A stretch of 64,000 nucleotides of DNA from Methylobacterium sp. (GCA_020253445.1 JADCBP010000005.1:186001-250000); one strand, 5' to 3'; positions 36,005 through 45,256 are shown, counted from the first letter of the stretch. Notes: a model not told the origin generated them from the letters alone. Numbers and translations are program-made.

Positions 36005-37693
36005 GTGCAGCACGATACCCCGCTGATCGCCACGATCGCTGTCGGCCTTGGTCTCGCCTTCGTGCTGGGCGTGGTTGCGCAACGTTTCCGGTTGCCGCCC
36101 ATCGTGGGATATCTGATGGCCGGCATCATGGTGGGGCCCTTCACCCCCGGCTTCGTGGCAGACCAGAAGCTCGCGGTGGAGCTCGCGGAGATCGGCGTCA
36201 TCCTGCTGATGTTCGGCGTGGGCTTGCATTTCTCGCTGAAGGACCTGCTCTCGGTGCGGGTGATCGCCGTGCCCGGCGCGCTCGGCCAGATCGCTGTCGC
36301 AACCCTGCTCGGGATGGGCCTCGCCTGGACGATGGGCTGGGGCATGGGCGCGGGCCTTGTCTTCGGGCTTGCGCTTTCGGTCGCGAGCACCGTGGTGCTG
36401 CTGCGCGCCCTGCAGGAACGCCGGCAGGTGGAGACCGAGAAGGGCCGGATCGCTGTCGGCTGGCTCATCGTCGAAGACCTTGTGATGGTGGTGACACTGG
36501 TTCTCGTTCCGCCGCTGGCCGCCCTGCTTGGCGGCAAGGCGCCGGCGGAGATGGCAAGCCCCGGTCTTGCGGCCTCGCTGGGTGTTGGCCCGGTCTGGGG
36601 CACGCTGCTGATCACGGCGGCGAAGTTGGCCTTGTTTGTCGCCTCCATGCTCGTCATCGGCCGCAAGCTCATTCCCTGGATGCTGCATTACGTGGCCCAT
36701 ACCGGCTCGCGCGAACTGTTCCGCCTGGCGGTGCTCGCCATTGCGCTCGGTGTCGCTTTCGGCTCGGCGAAACTGTTCGGCGTATCCTTTGCGCTCGGGG
36801 CCTTCTTCGCCGGCATGGTGCTGGCGGAATCGCCGCTCAGTCATCAGGCCGCGAAGGAAACCCTGCCGCTGCGCGATGCCTTTGCGGTGCTTTTCTTCGT
36901 TTCCGTGGGCATGCTGTTCGATCCGCGCGTTCTTGCGAACCATCCCTTCGCGGTGATCGCGACTTTCCTGATCATCACGGTGGGAAAATCGGTCGCGGCC
37001 TATCTCATCGTGCGCGCCTTCGGCTATTCGAACAGCGTCGCCATGACGATTTCGGCGAGCCTCGCGCAGATCGGCGAGTTCTCCTTCATCCTGATCGTGC
37101 TGGCGGTGAAGCTCGCGATCGTGCCGCAGGCCGCGAGCGATTTCGTCGTGGCGGGCGCGATCCTGTCGATTCTTGTCAACCCGCTGATGTTCCTTGCGAT
37201 TGACCGCATTTATGCGCAGCGCGCCACGGGTGATGCACCTGTTTTGCCCGCCGCTCCGCGCGCCCCTTCCGAAGAGGAGGAGCCGACGCGGCTCACCAAC
37301 CACGCCGTTCTCGTGGGGCATGGTCGCGTGGGTTCGCGCCTGCGCGCGGACCTGCAGGCGCGCGGCATCGCCCATCTGGTTGTGGAGGAGGAGGCCGAGA
37401 CGGTCGAGGCGCTCAAGACGGAGGGTGTGGAGGCGTTCTTGGGGCCCTGCGGCGAGCCCGCCATGCTGGAAAGGCTGAACCTCGCCGGGGCCCGCTACCT
37501 GATCTCGGCCATCCCGGATGCCTTCGAGGCCGGGCATCTCGTCGAAGCGGCGAAGGCGGCCAATCCCGGCATCTGGGTGGTGGCGCGGGCGCACAGCACG
37601 GAGGCCGTGGAATATCTCAGAAAAGTGGGCGCGGACAAGGTTCTGATGGGCGAGGAAGAACTTGCGAAGGGCATGGCTGCCGCTCTGGGCTGA
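36005..37693 (+). CDS. CPA2-family monovalent cation:proton antiporter (KefB/YbaL-like)
   Basis: Inner-membrane antiporter exchanging K+ or Na+ for H+. About 12-13 hydrophobic segments fill residues 5-395, with RLPPIVGYLMAGIMVGP and the acidic membrane motif GWLIVEDLVMVVTL. A C-terminal TrkA-N (RCK) nucleotide-binding domain starts near 425 (HAVLVGHGRVGSRL). 562 aa, as for YbaL. The start is GTG 36005, fixed by an excellent AAGGAGG. Single gene. Confidence 0.92.
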   Translation: MQHDTPLIATIAVGLGLAFVLGVVAQRFRLPPIVGYLMAGIMVGPFTPGFVADQKLAVELAEIGVILLMFGVGLHFSLKDLLSVRVIAVPGALGQIAVATLLGMGLAWTMGWGMGAGLVFGLALSVASTVVLLRALQERRQVETEKGRIAVGWLIVEDLVMVVTLVLVPPLAALLGGKAPAEMASPGLAASLGVGPVWGTLLITAAKLALFVASMLVIGRKLIPWMLHYVAHTGSRELFRLAVLAIALGVAFGSAKLFGVSFALGAFFAGMVLAESPLSHQAAKETLPLRDAFAVLFFVSVGMLFDPRVLANHPFAVIATFLIITVGKSVAAYLIVRAFGYSNSVAMTISASLAQIGEFSFILIVLAVKLAIVPQAASDFVVAGAILSILVNPLMFLAIDRIYAQRATGDAPVLPAAPRAPSEEEEPTRLTNHAVLVGHGRVGSRLRADLQARGIAHLVVEEEAETVEALKTEGVEAFLGPCGEPAMLERLNLAGARYLISAIPDAFEAGHLVEAAKAANPGIWVVARAHSTEAVEYLRKVGADKVLMGEEELAKGMAAALG

Positions 37694-37824
37694 AGACGGG
37701 GCCCGCCCCTTGCTGCGTTCTCTTCCGGCGGTCGCGGAAATCCGCAATCGCCTCCCGCCCGCGCAAGCGCTAGGTTCGGAAGAGAAAACCGCAAGTTTTC
37801 GCGCGAGATGGGAAAGCGCCAGGC

Positions 37825-39840
37825 ATGAACGAAGCGGAACGCTCGCCCGAACCGATGCGTTCGAAATCCCGAACCGGCCTGCGCCGGCGCGAGCACATGG
37901 CGCGCGCCATGCTTGCGGCCGTCCCGCTCATGGCGATCGCCCTGCTCGCGGTGCTGATCTCCGGCATCCTCTGGTATGTCGAGCGCCAGGAACGGGAGCG
38001 CAGGCGCGTTTCCCTGCTCACCGACGCGCTCTGGGTCGAGCAGACCCTGCGCTTCCAGCTTGGCGTGAAAGAGGATGCGATTGCCCGCCTCGCGCTCGAT
38101 TCCGGGCGCTGGGCGGCGAATGACGAGGCCTTGCTCGGCAACGCGCGGCAGTTGATCGCGTCGACCCCGGAGATGGCCTCGATCAGCTGGCTGCTCGACA
38201 ATGGCGGCATTCATCTCGCCATCCCTTCCGTGGGAGACCGCCCCTCGCTCGATGCCCGCAACGAACTCATCCAGCGTTCCCTCTCGGCGAACATGCGCCC
38301 GATCTATGGCAAGCCCCGCGCGGTGCAGGGTGAGCGCTCCGTGATCGACATGGCCGCCCCGGTGGCCGATGGTTCCGGCCCCGCCGTGATGGTGGTCGCG
38401 ACCATCGCGATCGACGCGCTGCTCGCGCGGCACGTGCCATGGTGGATCGCCGAGAAATACGATGTGCGGCTCCTGGATATGGCGGGGCGCATCCTTGCCT
38501 CGAAGTCGCGCAGCAAGCCCAGCGAAAGCCGCGAGAGCCATGCGATCAGCCTCGATCCGCCCCTGCCGGGGGCTGTGCTGCAGATCGCGCCGCATACCGA
38601 ACCGGGGGTGAACACCAACAGCGTGCTGATCGGCGCGATTGTCGCACTGGCGCTGCTCGCCATGGTCTCGCTCGTTCTCGCGCATCGCCATGTGCGCAAG
38701 CGCCTCGATGCCGAAACGGCCCTGCGCGCCGAATCGGCTTTCCGCAAGGCGATGGAGGATTCCCTCACGGTCGGCATGCGCGCCCGCGATCTCGACGGGC
38801 GGATCATCTACGTCAATTCCGCCTTCTGCCGGATGCTCGGCGTGGATGCCGGGACGCTCGTGGGCCAATCCCCGCCCATGCCCTACTGGGACCCCGATGA
38901 CCTCGTCCGCACCCGAGCGATCCATGATCGGGTGCTCGCCGGTGATGCGCCGCCAGAGGGGTTCGAGCTGAAATTCCGCCGGGCCGATGGCGCGCTTTTC
39001 GACGTTCTGATCTACGAGGCACCGTTGATCGACGCCGCGGGCAAGCATGCGGGCTGGATGGCTTCCGTGCTCGACATCACGGATCGCAAGCGCGCTGAGG
39101 AAATGGCGAAGGCGCAGGAGGATTCGCTTCAGCGCACGGCCCGCCTCGTGACCATGGGCGAGATGGCTTCCACCCTCGCGCATGAACTGAACCAGCCGCT
39201 CGCGGCCATCGCCTCCTATGGCGCGGGCTGCCTCAACCTTGTGAAGGCACCGAAACCCGACACCGCGCGCATCACGGAAGCGCTCGAAAAGCTCGGCGGC
39301 CAGGCGCAGCGTGCCGGGCAGATCATCCGCCGCGTGCATGATTTCGTGCGCAAGAGCGAACCGAAGATCGCGCCCAATCCGGTGGCACCCATGCTCGCGG
39401 AATGCATCGCCTTCGCGGAAACCGAAACGCGCAAGGCCGGCGTGAGCGTGGAACTCGACATGCCGGAGAACCTTCCCGAGGTGGAAGCCGATCCCATCCT
39501 CATCCAGCAGGTGCTGATCAACCTCCTGCGCAACGGCGCGGAGGCGATGAGCCAGACCCCTCGCGCCCAGCGCCGCATGTGCATCCGCGTGGGCGAGACC
39601 GAGGCTGGCGTCTCGATTTCCGTGGAAGATCGCGGCACAGGCATCCCCGAACAAATCCGGGGCCGGCTGTTCGAGCCCTTCGTCTCCAGCAAGCCGGATG
39701 GCATGGGCATGGGCCTGAACATCTGCCGCACCATCGTGGAATTGCATGAGGGCCGCCTGCATGTGGCACCGCGCCCCGGCGGCGGCACGATCTTCACGGT
39801 GCTCCTTCCCGTGGCGAAAAGGCTGGACTTGGCCTCGTGA
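37825..39840 (+). CDS. Membrane sensor histidine kinase (DctS/TtrS-like)
   Basis: 671 aa. Two membrane helices (about 27-50 and 268-292) flank a periplasmic sensor domain of about 215 residues. A PAS domain follows (about 305-430, MRARDLDGRIIYVNSAFCRMLG), then HisKA with MASTLAHELNQPLAAIASY (phospho-acceptor His453), and HATPase_c with NLLRNGAEAM, EDRGTGIP and GMGMGLNICR. The HELNQPL form is typical of FixL/DctS/TtrS kinases with FixJ-type partners. The stop overlaps the regulator's GTG start. The ligand is unknown; no transporter lies beside it. Confidence 0.88.
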   Translation: MNEAERSPEPMRSKSRTGLRRREHMARAMLAAVPLMAIALLAVLISGILWYVERQERERRRVSLLTDALWVEQTLRFQLGVKEDAIARLALDSGRWAANDEALLGNARQLIASTPEMASISWLLDNGGIHLAIPSVGDRPSLDARNELIQRSLSANMRPIYGKPRAVQGERSVIDMAAPVADGSGPAVMVVATIAIDALLARHVPWWIAEKYDVRLLDMAGRILASKSRSKPSESRESHAISLDPPLPGAVLQIAPHTEPGVNTNSVLIGAIVALALLAMVSLVLAHRHVRKRLDAETALRAESAFRKAMEDSLTVGMRARDLDGRIIYVNSAFCRMLGVDAGTLVGQSPPMPYWDPDDLVRTRAIHDRVLAGDAPPEGFELKFRRADGALFDVLIYEAPLIDAAGKHAGWMASVLDITDRKRAEEMAKAQEDSLQRTARLVTMGEMASTLAHELNQPLAAIASYGAGCLNLVKAPKPDTARITEALEKLGGQAQRAGQIIRRVHDFVRKSEPKIAPNPVAPMLAECIAFAETETRKAGVSVELDMPENLPEVEADPILIQQVLINLLRNGAEAMSQTPRAQRRMCIRVGETEAGVSISVEDRGTGIPEQIRGRLFEPFVSSKPDGMGMGLNICRTIVELHEGRLHVAPRPGGGTIFTVLLPVAKRLDLAS

Positions 39841-40466
39841 GCAAAGAGATTCCTCTCGTCCATATCGTCGATGATGAGCATGCGGTCCGCGATTCCATGG
39901 CCTGGCTGCTGCAATCGCGCGGCATCGATTCGCGCGGCTATCCATCCGGCGAAGCCTTCCTCGAGGTCTATCGCGCGGATCTCGACGGGGTCGTGATTCT
40001 CGACATCCGCATGGATGGGCTTTCGGGCCTGGAAGTGCTCGACAGGCTGATGGAGGCCGGTGCGACGCAGCCCATCATCATGCTTTCGGGCCATGCTGAT
40101 GTGCCCGCTGCGGTGGCAGCGCTGAAGAAGGGCGCGGTGGATTTCTTCGAAAAACCCTTCAGTGACAACCAGATGGTTGACCGCATTCTCGAACTCCACG
40201 CGATGAGCCTCACGCGGCGTTCCGAGCGCACAGCGCGCCTCGCGGTCGAGACGCGCCTCGCGAGCCTTTCAGGACGCGAGATGGAAGTGATGGAGCGGAT
40301 GATCGCCGGGCGCCTCAACAAGCAGATTGCCGGCGATCTCGGGATCGCGATGCGCACGGTAGAGGTGCATCGGGCGCGCATCCTCGAAAAGATGGGCGTG
40401 CGCAATGCGGTCGAACTCGCGGCTGTGCTCGGTCGGGCCGGGAGCCGCGAGGATGCGGGTGGTTAA
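39837..40466 (+). CDS. FixJ-family response regulator
   Basis: 209 aa. Receiver domain with VDDE, phospho-acceptor Asp56 in VVILDIRMDGLSG, and Lys in FFEKPF; a C-terminal LuxR-type helix-turn-helix (LSGREMEVMERMIAGRLNKQIAGDLGIAMRTVEVHRARILEKMGVRN). Start GTG 39837 overlaps the kinase stop by 4 bases, so the two are made together. Together they form a DctS/DctR-like two-component system. The target genes cannot be read from the sequence; the pca genes 100 bases downstream are on the other strand. Confidence 0.92.
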   Translation: MSKEIPLVHIVDDEHAVRDSMAWLLQSRGIDSRGYPSGEAFLEVYRADLDGVVILDIRMDGLSGLEVLDRLMEAGATQPIIMLSGHADVPAAVAALKKGAVDFFEKPFSDNQMVDRILELHAMSLTRRSERTARLAVETRLASLSGREMEVMERMIAGRLNKQIAGDLGIAMRTVEVHRARILEKMGVRNAVELAAVLGRAGSREDAGG

Positions 40467-40507
40467 AGCGCAAACCGATCCGACAGAAAGAGATCTGGCG
40501 CTCACTC

Positions 40508-40567
40508 TTTTTTGTTATCGCATCCGCTTTTTCCGCCAACCGGTATCCACTAGTCGGCAAATACTCC
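40508..40567 (-). repeat. Interspersed repeat, copy C
   Basis: Read on the minus strand it has the TAGTGGATACCGGTT core and an A-rich tail. The 28 bases at 40518-40545 are the reverse complement of 3275-3302. It fills the gap between the convergent response regulator and pcaG genes. Confidence 0.8.
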
Positions 40568-40574
40568 AGATCAT

Positions 40575-41201
40575 TCAGATCTCGAAGAACACGGTTTCGT
40601 TCTCGCCCTGCAGGCGGATGTCGAAGCGATAGACCGGTTTGCCATGCCGCATCTCGCGGTCAGCGAGAAGGGTCGCGCGGCGATGCTGCTGCTCAATGAG
40701 GTTCAGCACGGGATCGGCGAGATTGGCATTTTCTTCGTCGGCGAAATAGACGCGCGTATTCAGACCGAGATTGATCCCGCGCGCCACGATCCAGAGCGAG
40801 AGATGCGGCGCCTGCAGACGGCCATTGCGACCCATCACCGGACCTGGCTTGATCGTCTCGAAACCCCAGAGGCCGGTGTCGAAATCCGTGATGACCCGGC
40901 CCCAGCCACGAAAGCCTTGCGCGACCTTGCCGAAGCGGGGGTCTTCCGGATGCGGATAGATGCCGTTCGAATCGGCCTGCCATACCTCGATCAGCACATC
41001 CTTCACCGGCGCGCCGGTGCCATCATGGACGAGGCCCTCGACGCGGATGCGTTCGCCGGGTGCGTCAGGCCCCGCAATGTCACGCCCGAGTTCATTTGTG
41101 TAGATATCGAACCCTGCGGCACCTGGCGCGAGGCCGATATGCACATAAGGACCAGCGGTCTGCGAGGGTGTTTCCTTGCGGTAATCCAGCGGCTGGGGCA
41201 T
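40575..41201 (-). CDS. pcaG: Protocatechuate 3,4-dioxygenase alpha subunit
   Basis: Non-catalytic partner of PcaH in the Fe(III) intradiol dioxygenase that opens protocatechuate to beta-carboxy-cis,cis-muconate. 208 aa from MPQPLDYRKETPSQTAGPYVHIGL, the family's N-terminus. GLVHDGTGAPVKDVLIEVWQAD and APHLSLWIVARGINLGLNTRVYFADE match PcaG; the iron ligands of the beta subunit are not all kept, as expected. AAGGAAAAGG stands 4 bases before the ATG and lies within the interspersed repeat that separates it from pcaH. Confidence 0.94.
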   Translation of the reverse strand: MPQPLDYRKETPSQTAGPYVHIGLAPGAAGFDIYTNELGRDIAGPDAPGERIRVEGLVHDGTGAPVKDVLIEVWQADSNGIYPHPEDPRFGKVAQGFRGWGRVITDFDTGLWGFETIKPGPVMGRNGRLQAPHLSLWIVARGINLGLNTRVYFADEENANLADPVLNLIEQQHRRATLLADREMRHGKPVYRFDIRLQGENETVFFEI

Positions 41202-41206
41202 GGGGC

Positions 41207-41267
41207 CTTTTCCTTGATCGACGTGCTTCCAACGCAAAACCGGTCTCCACTTTTCCTGGAAATGCTT
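41207..41267 (-). repeat. Interspersed repeat, copy D, between pcaH and pcaG
   Basis: On the minus strand it runs from AAGCATTTCC (its first A is the last base of the pcaH stop codon) through AAAGTGGAGACCGGTT to GATCAAGGAAAAGG. It matches the 62-bp unit at 20780 along its whole length but is more diverged. The last part is the pcaG ribosome binding site. Confidence 0.8.
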
Positions 41268-41989
41268 CAGTTCCCCTCCAGGCGATTTTCGAACAGCGTG
41301 GAGCGCCGCCCGCGCAAGGTGATGTCGAACTTGTAGGCGAGGCTGTCGAGCGGAATCGCGGCATTCATGTCGAGGGGCGCGATGAGTTGCTCAACCGCGC
41401 GCGGATCGGGAATGGAATTCACGATCGGGCATTTCGCGATGAGCGGATCACCCTCGAAATACATCTGGGTGATGAGGCGCTGCGAGAAGCTCGCGCCAAA
41501 AACCGAAACATGGATATGCGCCGGGCGCCAGTTATTCACCCAGTTGCGCCAGGGGTAGGCGCCGGGCTTCACGGTGCGGAAGAAATAGAAGCCGTTGGCG
41601 TCGGTCAGCGTGCGGCCGCAGCCCCCGAAATTCGGGTCGATCGGCGCGAGATAGGTATCCTTCCTGTGTCGGTAACGGCCGCCCGCATTGGCCTGCCAGA
41701 TCTCGATCAGGGTATTCGGCACGGGCCGGTTATTCTCGTCGAGCACGCGGCCGTGAACGATGATGCGTTCGCCGATGGGGTCGCCCGTCTTGGCGTAATT
41801 CCTGATCAGGTCGTTGTCGATCGGATCGATATCGCCATGCCCGAAGACCGGGCCCGTGATCTCCGACATCGACTGCTCGATCGACAGCAAGGCTTGCCGG
41901 GGCGAGCGGGGCACGCTGGTCTTGTAGTTCGGCGTGAGTTGCGGTGGCTGCCAGAGCCGGTCGCGCTGGTGATATTCCGCAGGCTTCAT
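41267..41989 (-). CDS. pcaH: Protocatechuate 3,4-dioxygenase beta subunit
   Basis: Catalytic subunit of protocatechuate 3,4-dioxygenase in the beta-ketoadipate pathway. 240 aa from [11 protein letters not shown], with GGGGGAGAAG before the ATG. The Fe(III) ligands are visible: a Tyr in the [12 protein letters not shown] region, a Tyr in [10 protein letters not shown], and the two His of [37 protein letters not shown] is the intradiol signature. It lies 16 bases after pcaC; pcaG follows after a repeat-filled gap of 65 bases. Confidence 0.95.
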   Translation of the reverse strand: MKPAEYHQRDRLWQPPQLTPNYKTSVPRSPRQALLSIEQSMSEITGPVFGHGDIDPIDNDLIRNYAKTGDPIGERIIVHGRVLDENNRPVPNTLIEIWQANAGGRYRHRKDTYLAPIDPNFGGCGRTLTDANGFYFFRTVKPGAYPWRNWVNNWRPAHIHVSVFGASFSQRLITQMYFEGDPLIAKCPIVNSIPDPRAVEQLIAPLDMNAAIPLDSLAYKFDITLRGRRSTLFENRLEGN

Positions 41990-42005
41990 GGCTGCTTCTC
42001 CCCCC

Positions 42006-42401
42006 TCAGGCCTTGGCCTTCGCCATTTCGGCAAAGGTTTCCCTGGCGATCTTGATCGCCTGGTTTGCGCGCGGCACGCCGGCATAGATCGCGACATGCA
42101 GAAGCGCCTCCATCACATCCGCCTCGCTGGCACCGGTCTGCGCGGTGGCGCGGATATGCATGGCGAGTTCGTGGTCGTTTCCGAGACCCGCGAGAAGGGC
42201 GATGGTGAGCATCGAGCGTTCGCGCAGAGAAATCGTGTTGCGCGACCAGACATGGCCCCAGGCGGCCTCGGTGATCAGGTTGATGAAGGGCTCGTCGAAG
42301 GCGGTCTTCTCAGCTTCCGAGCGCGCGACATGCGCCTCGCCGAGAACGCGGCTGCGCGTGGCGCGGCCCTGCTTGTAATGATCCACCACGGTTTTCCCCA
42401 T
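42006..42401 (-). CDS. pcaC: 4-carboxymuconolactone decarboxylase
   Basis: Decarboxylates gamma-carboxymuconolactone to beta-ketoadipate enol-lactone. 131 aa from [12 protein letters not shown], normal length. The CMD fold signature is [71 protein letters not shown]. First gene of a pcaC-pcaH-pcaG operon. pcaB, pcaD and the pcaQ regulator, often neighbours in Rhizobiales, are not present in the window, so the rest of the pathway is elsewhere. Confidence 0.94.
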   Translation of the reverse strand: MGKTVVDHYKQGRATRSRVLGEAHVARSEAEKTAFDEPFINLITEAAWGHVWSRNTISLRERSMLTIALLAGLGNDHELAMHIRATAQTGASEADVMEALLHVAIYAGVPRANQAIKIARETFAEMAKAKA

Positions 42402-42785
42402 GCGCCTGTTCCGGCCGGCGGCTTTTGAAACATAATCTTCCAGAATGGAAATGCGCTGGAAAGTGCAAAATGAGTTTCTCGACCGACCAGAATTCCTTCC
42501 CTTCCTGCGAACAGCTCCGGCCTGTCCGGCTCTTACTCGATGTCGTGTTTCTCGTTGTCGTGGCGGGGTGCATGCCGTGGGCTTTGGCTCGCGGATCGCT
42601 GCACCCATTCGGTGCCGCCCGGTTCCTCTCGGAGGGAGAGAGGCGAAGCCGAGAGGCTTCCGGCGGGAAGAACCGGCATGAATTTCGCTTAAACCACCAA
42701 AGGCGCTTCAACCCGGGCGCGCGCTATGCTTCAGTGAATCCGGGCGGACGAATCCCGTTTTTTGGCTGACCCGCAAGAGGAACGA
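42402..42785. other. Divergent promoter region between pcaC and puuD
   Basis: 384 bases without a convincing gene. An open plus-strand frame at 42425-42769 has no family features and no useful ribosome binding site. The end near pcaC is AT-rich and holds a palindrome (see 42438). No regulator gene for either pathway is present. Confidence 0.6.
42438..42465. promoter_or_regulatory. Candidate operator upstream of pcaC
   Basis: TTCCA-GAA-TGGAA is a perfect 5-bp inverted repeat at 42438-42450; TGGAA occurs again 11 bases on, one helical turn away. It lies 37 bases upstream of the pcaC ATG, where a regulator could control the pca operon. The protein that would bind is unknown. Confidence 0.4.
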
Positions 42786-44003
42786 ATGGACCCGATCGTC
42801 GCGGAATGGGGCAATCTGCTGCTCCGCTGGGCGCATATCGTCACCGCGATGGCCTGGATCGGCTCTTCCTTCTACTTCATGCATCTCGATGCGACGTTGA
42901 AGGCCGTGCCGGATATTCCCGCAGGCAAGGGTGGTGCCACCTGGGAAGTGCATGGCGGCGGCTTCTACGAGGTGAAGAAATATCTCGAGGCGCCCGCTCA
43001 TCTGCCGCAGGAGCTGATCTGGCACAAATGGCAAAGCTACTCGACCTGGATCACCGGGTTTTTCCTTCTGATCTGGCTCTATTACGCGCAGAGTGACCTC
43101 TATCTGATCGACCCCGCCGTGCGGCAACTCTCGCCGTTTGCGGCCGGCGCCATTGGCCTTCTGGGCCTCGCCGTCGGCTGGGGGGTGTATGACGGGCTCT
43201 GCCGCTCGCCGCTTGCGAAGAACGAGATGGCGCTGTCAGCCGTGCTTTTCGCGCTGATCGTGGGCATTGCCTGGGTTTTCCAGCAATTCTTCTCCGGCCG
43301 TGGCGCGATGATTCATACCGGCGCGGTGATGGCGACGATCATGTCGGCGAATGTGTTCATGATCATCATTCCGGGGCAGAAGAAGATCATCGCGGCGCTG
43401 ACCTCGGGGCAGGTGCCGGACCCGGCTTTGGGCAAGCGCGCGAAGATCCGTTCCACGCATAACAACTACCTCACCCTGCCGGTGGTGTTCCTGATGGTCT
43501 CGAACCATTATCCGCTGGTCTGGTCGACGCCCTACACCTTCGTGATCGTTGGCCTCGTGATGATTGCCGGTGCGCTGGTGCGGCTCTATTTCAACCTGCA
43601 CCACGCTGGAAAAGGCCATCAGTGGTGGACCTGGATCGTGGCGACGCTTGCGCTGGCTATCGCCGCGTGGATCACCATGAGCGCCTCCCCCGCAGGGCGT
43701 GAAAGGCTCGGGCTCTCCCCGCTTGTGGAGCCGGCGGTCGCGTCCACGCTGCCGAAAGCGCCGCTGGAAGTGGAGCAGATCGTCACCTCGCGCTGTTCGA
43801 TGTGCCATGCGCGAGAGCCGGTCTGGCAGGGCATCGGGATCGCGCCGAAGGGCGTGATGCTCGACACCGCCGAGCGCATCGCCCGGCAGAAGGCGGCGAT
43901 CCGCCTTCATTCGGTGCTGACCCATGCGATGCCGCCCGGCAACATCACCGAAATGACCGCCGAGGAGCGCCGGACGCTCTCGCTCTGGGTGAATTCGAAA
44001 TGA
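42786..44003 (+). CDS. puuD: PuuD-type urate hydroxylase (membrane protein with cytochrome c domain)
   Basis: Membrane urate oxidase that passes electrons to a fused c-type cytochrome, converting urate to 5-hydroxyisourate. The N-terminal DUF989 region has about eight hydrophobic segments (LLRWAHIVTAMAWIGSSFYFMHLD, WITGFFLLIWLYY, GALVRLYFNLHHAGKGH). The C-terminal domain has the heme c motif CSMCH at 337-341 with a Met axial ligand candidate in HAMPPGN. 405 aa from MDPIVAEWG; AGAGGAACGA fixes this ATG over an upstream TTG. It overlaps the next gene by 4 bases. Confidence 0.92.
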   Translation: MDPIVAEWGNLLLRWAHIVTAMAWIGSSFYFMHLDATLKAVPDIPAGKGGATWEVHGGGFYEVKKYLEAPAHLPQELIWHKWQSYSTWITGFFLLIWLYYAQSDLYLIDPAVRQLSPFAAGAIGLLGLAVGWGVYDGLCRSPLAKNEMALSAVLFALIVGIAWVFQQFFSGRGAMIHTGAVMATIMSANVFMIIIPGQKKIIAALTSGQVPDPALGKRAKIRSTHNNYLTLPVVFLMVSNHYPLVWSTPYTFVIVGLVMIAGALVRLYFNLHHAGKGHQWWTWIVATLALAIAAWITMSASPAGRERLGLSPLVEPAVASTLPKAPLEVEQIVTSRCSMCHAREPVWQGIGIAPKGVMLDTAERIARQKAAIRLHSVLTHAMPPGNITEMTAEERRTLSLWVNSK

Positions 44004-45256
44004 GTGCCTTCGCGCTTCCCTCGCCGGCCGATCTCGGCGCGGCCGTCCTCGCGCGTCTCGATGAACTCGCGTCCATCACCGATGAGCCGGGAAAGATCAC
44101 CCGGCTCTACCTCTCGAAAAGCCATCGCCGCGCCGTGACCCTTGTGGAAAGCTGGATGCGCGATGCGGGGATGAGCGTCAGGCTGGACCCGCTGGCGACG
44201 CTGATCGGCACCTATCCCGGCTCCAATCCCGATGCGCCGCATCTGCTGCTCGGCTCGCATATCGACAGCGTGCGCGATGCCGGAAAATATGATGGAACGC
44301 TGGGCGTGGTCTCGGCCATCGAGATCGTGCGCCGGCTGAATGCGGCCGGCCAGCGTCTGCCTTTCGGCCTCACGGTTCTGGCTTTCGGCGATGAGGAGGG
44401 CGTGCGCTTTCCTTCCACGCTCACCGGCTCGGCGGCGGTTGCGGGGCGGTTCAACCCGAAAATCCTTGATGAGAAGGGCGAGGACGGCATCACGCGCCGC
44501 ATGGCGCTCGCTGAATTCGGATGCCCCGAGGGCGATCCTGCCGCGCCCTGGCAGGGGCAAAGCGGGCTTGGCTATCTGGAGCTTCATATCGAGCAGGGCC
44601 CGGTGCTCGAAGCCGAGAACCGCCCGGTGGGGCTGGTCACGGCGATCCAGGGCGTCACGCGGGGTTCCTGCCGCATCGTCGGATTGGCCGGCCATGCGGG
44701 CACGGTGCCCATGGCGATGAGGCGCGATGCGCTGTCGGCGGCCGCCGAGATGGTGCTCGCGGTGGAACGCATCGGCCGTGAGACCGCAGGCCTCGTCGCC
44801 ACCATCGGGCAGTTGCGCGTGCCGGGCGCGTCCGTGAACACCATTCCCGGCGCGGTGGAATTCTCGCTCGATTTCCGTTCCGAAATCGATGCCGTGCGCA
44901 AGGAGGCCGAGGCGCGCATCCGCCAGGCCATCGAGGCCGTTGCGGCCGCCCGAAAGGTCGAGGCCAATCTCGCCTATACCTATGAGGCGCCCGCTTCGGA
45001 ATGCGATCCTGGCCTGCGCCTCACGATGGCGGAAGCGGCGGAAAGCGTGGTTCAGAAACCCATCCGTCTGCTGCCGAGCGGCGCGGGGCATGATGCCATG
45101 TCTTTTCGCGGTAAATTACCCTTCATGATGCTCTTCGTGCGCTCGAAGGCGGGCATCAGCCACAGCCCCGATGAATTCACCTCCGAGGCCGATCTCGGCA
45201 TCGCCACCGCCACCCTTTTCCGCGCCGTGCTCGATCTTGCGAAAAAGCACGACTGA
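44000..45256 (+). CDS. Allantoate amidohydrolase (M20 family, AllC-like)
   Basis: Zinc-type amidase of the AllC/hydantoinase-carbamoylase branch of peptidase family M20. 418 aa. Metal-binding blocks are GSHIDSVRDAGKYDGTLGV (His, Asp), FGDEEGVRFPSTLTGSAAVAG (Glu) and ELHIEQGPVLE; the dimer-site AGHAGTVPM and C-terminal SGAGHDAM are also present. The direct operon link with puuD makes allantoate the likely substrate; an N-carbamoyl amino acid cannot be excluded from sequence alone. It overlaps puuD by ATGA. Confidence 0.88.
   Translation: MSAFALPSPADLGAAVLARLDELASITDEPGKITRLYLSKSHRRAVTLVESWMRDAGMSVRLDPLATLIGTYPGSNPDAPHLLLGSHIDSVRDAGKYDGTLGVVSAIEIVRRLNAAGQRLPFGLTVLAFGDEEGVRFPSTLTGSAAVAGRFNPKILDEKGEDGITRRMALAEFGCPEGDPAAPWQGQSGLGYLELHIEQGPVLEAENRPVGLVTAIQGVTRGSCRIVGLAGHAGTVPMAMRRDALSAAAEMVLAVERIGRETAGLVATIGQLRVPGASVNTIPGAVEFSLDFRSEIDAVRKEAEARIRQAIEAVAAARKVEANLAYTYEAPASECDPGLRLTMAEAAESVVQKPIRLLPSGAGHDAMSFRGKLPFMMLFVRSKAGISHSPDEFTSEADLGIATATLFRAVLDLAKKHD

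Noticed and set aside
37694-37824. Terminator between the antiporter and sensor kinase genes
   Set aside because: GGGGC-CC-GCCCC is a short stem with no U-tract.
37495-39945. Minus-strand frame of 816 codons across the sensor kinase gene
   Set aside because: Antisense shadow of a kinase gene whose motifs are all in order on the plus strand.
42425-42769. Plus-strand frame of 114 codons with a hydrophobic segment between pcaC and puuD
   Set aside because: Poor ribosome binding site, no recognisable family, basic composition typical of random frames, and it overlaps the probable promoter and operator region.
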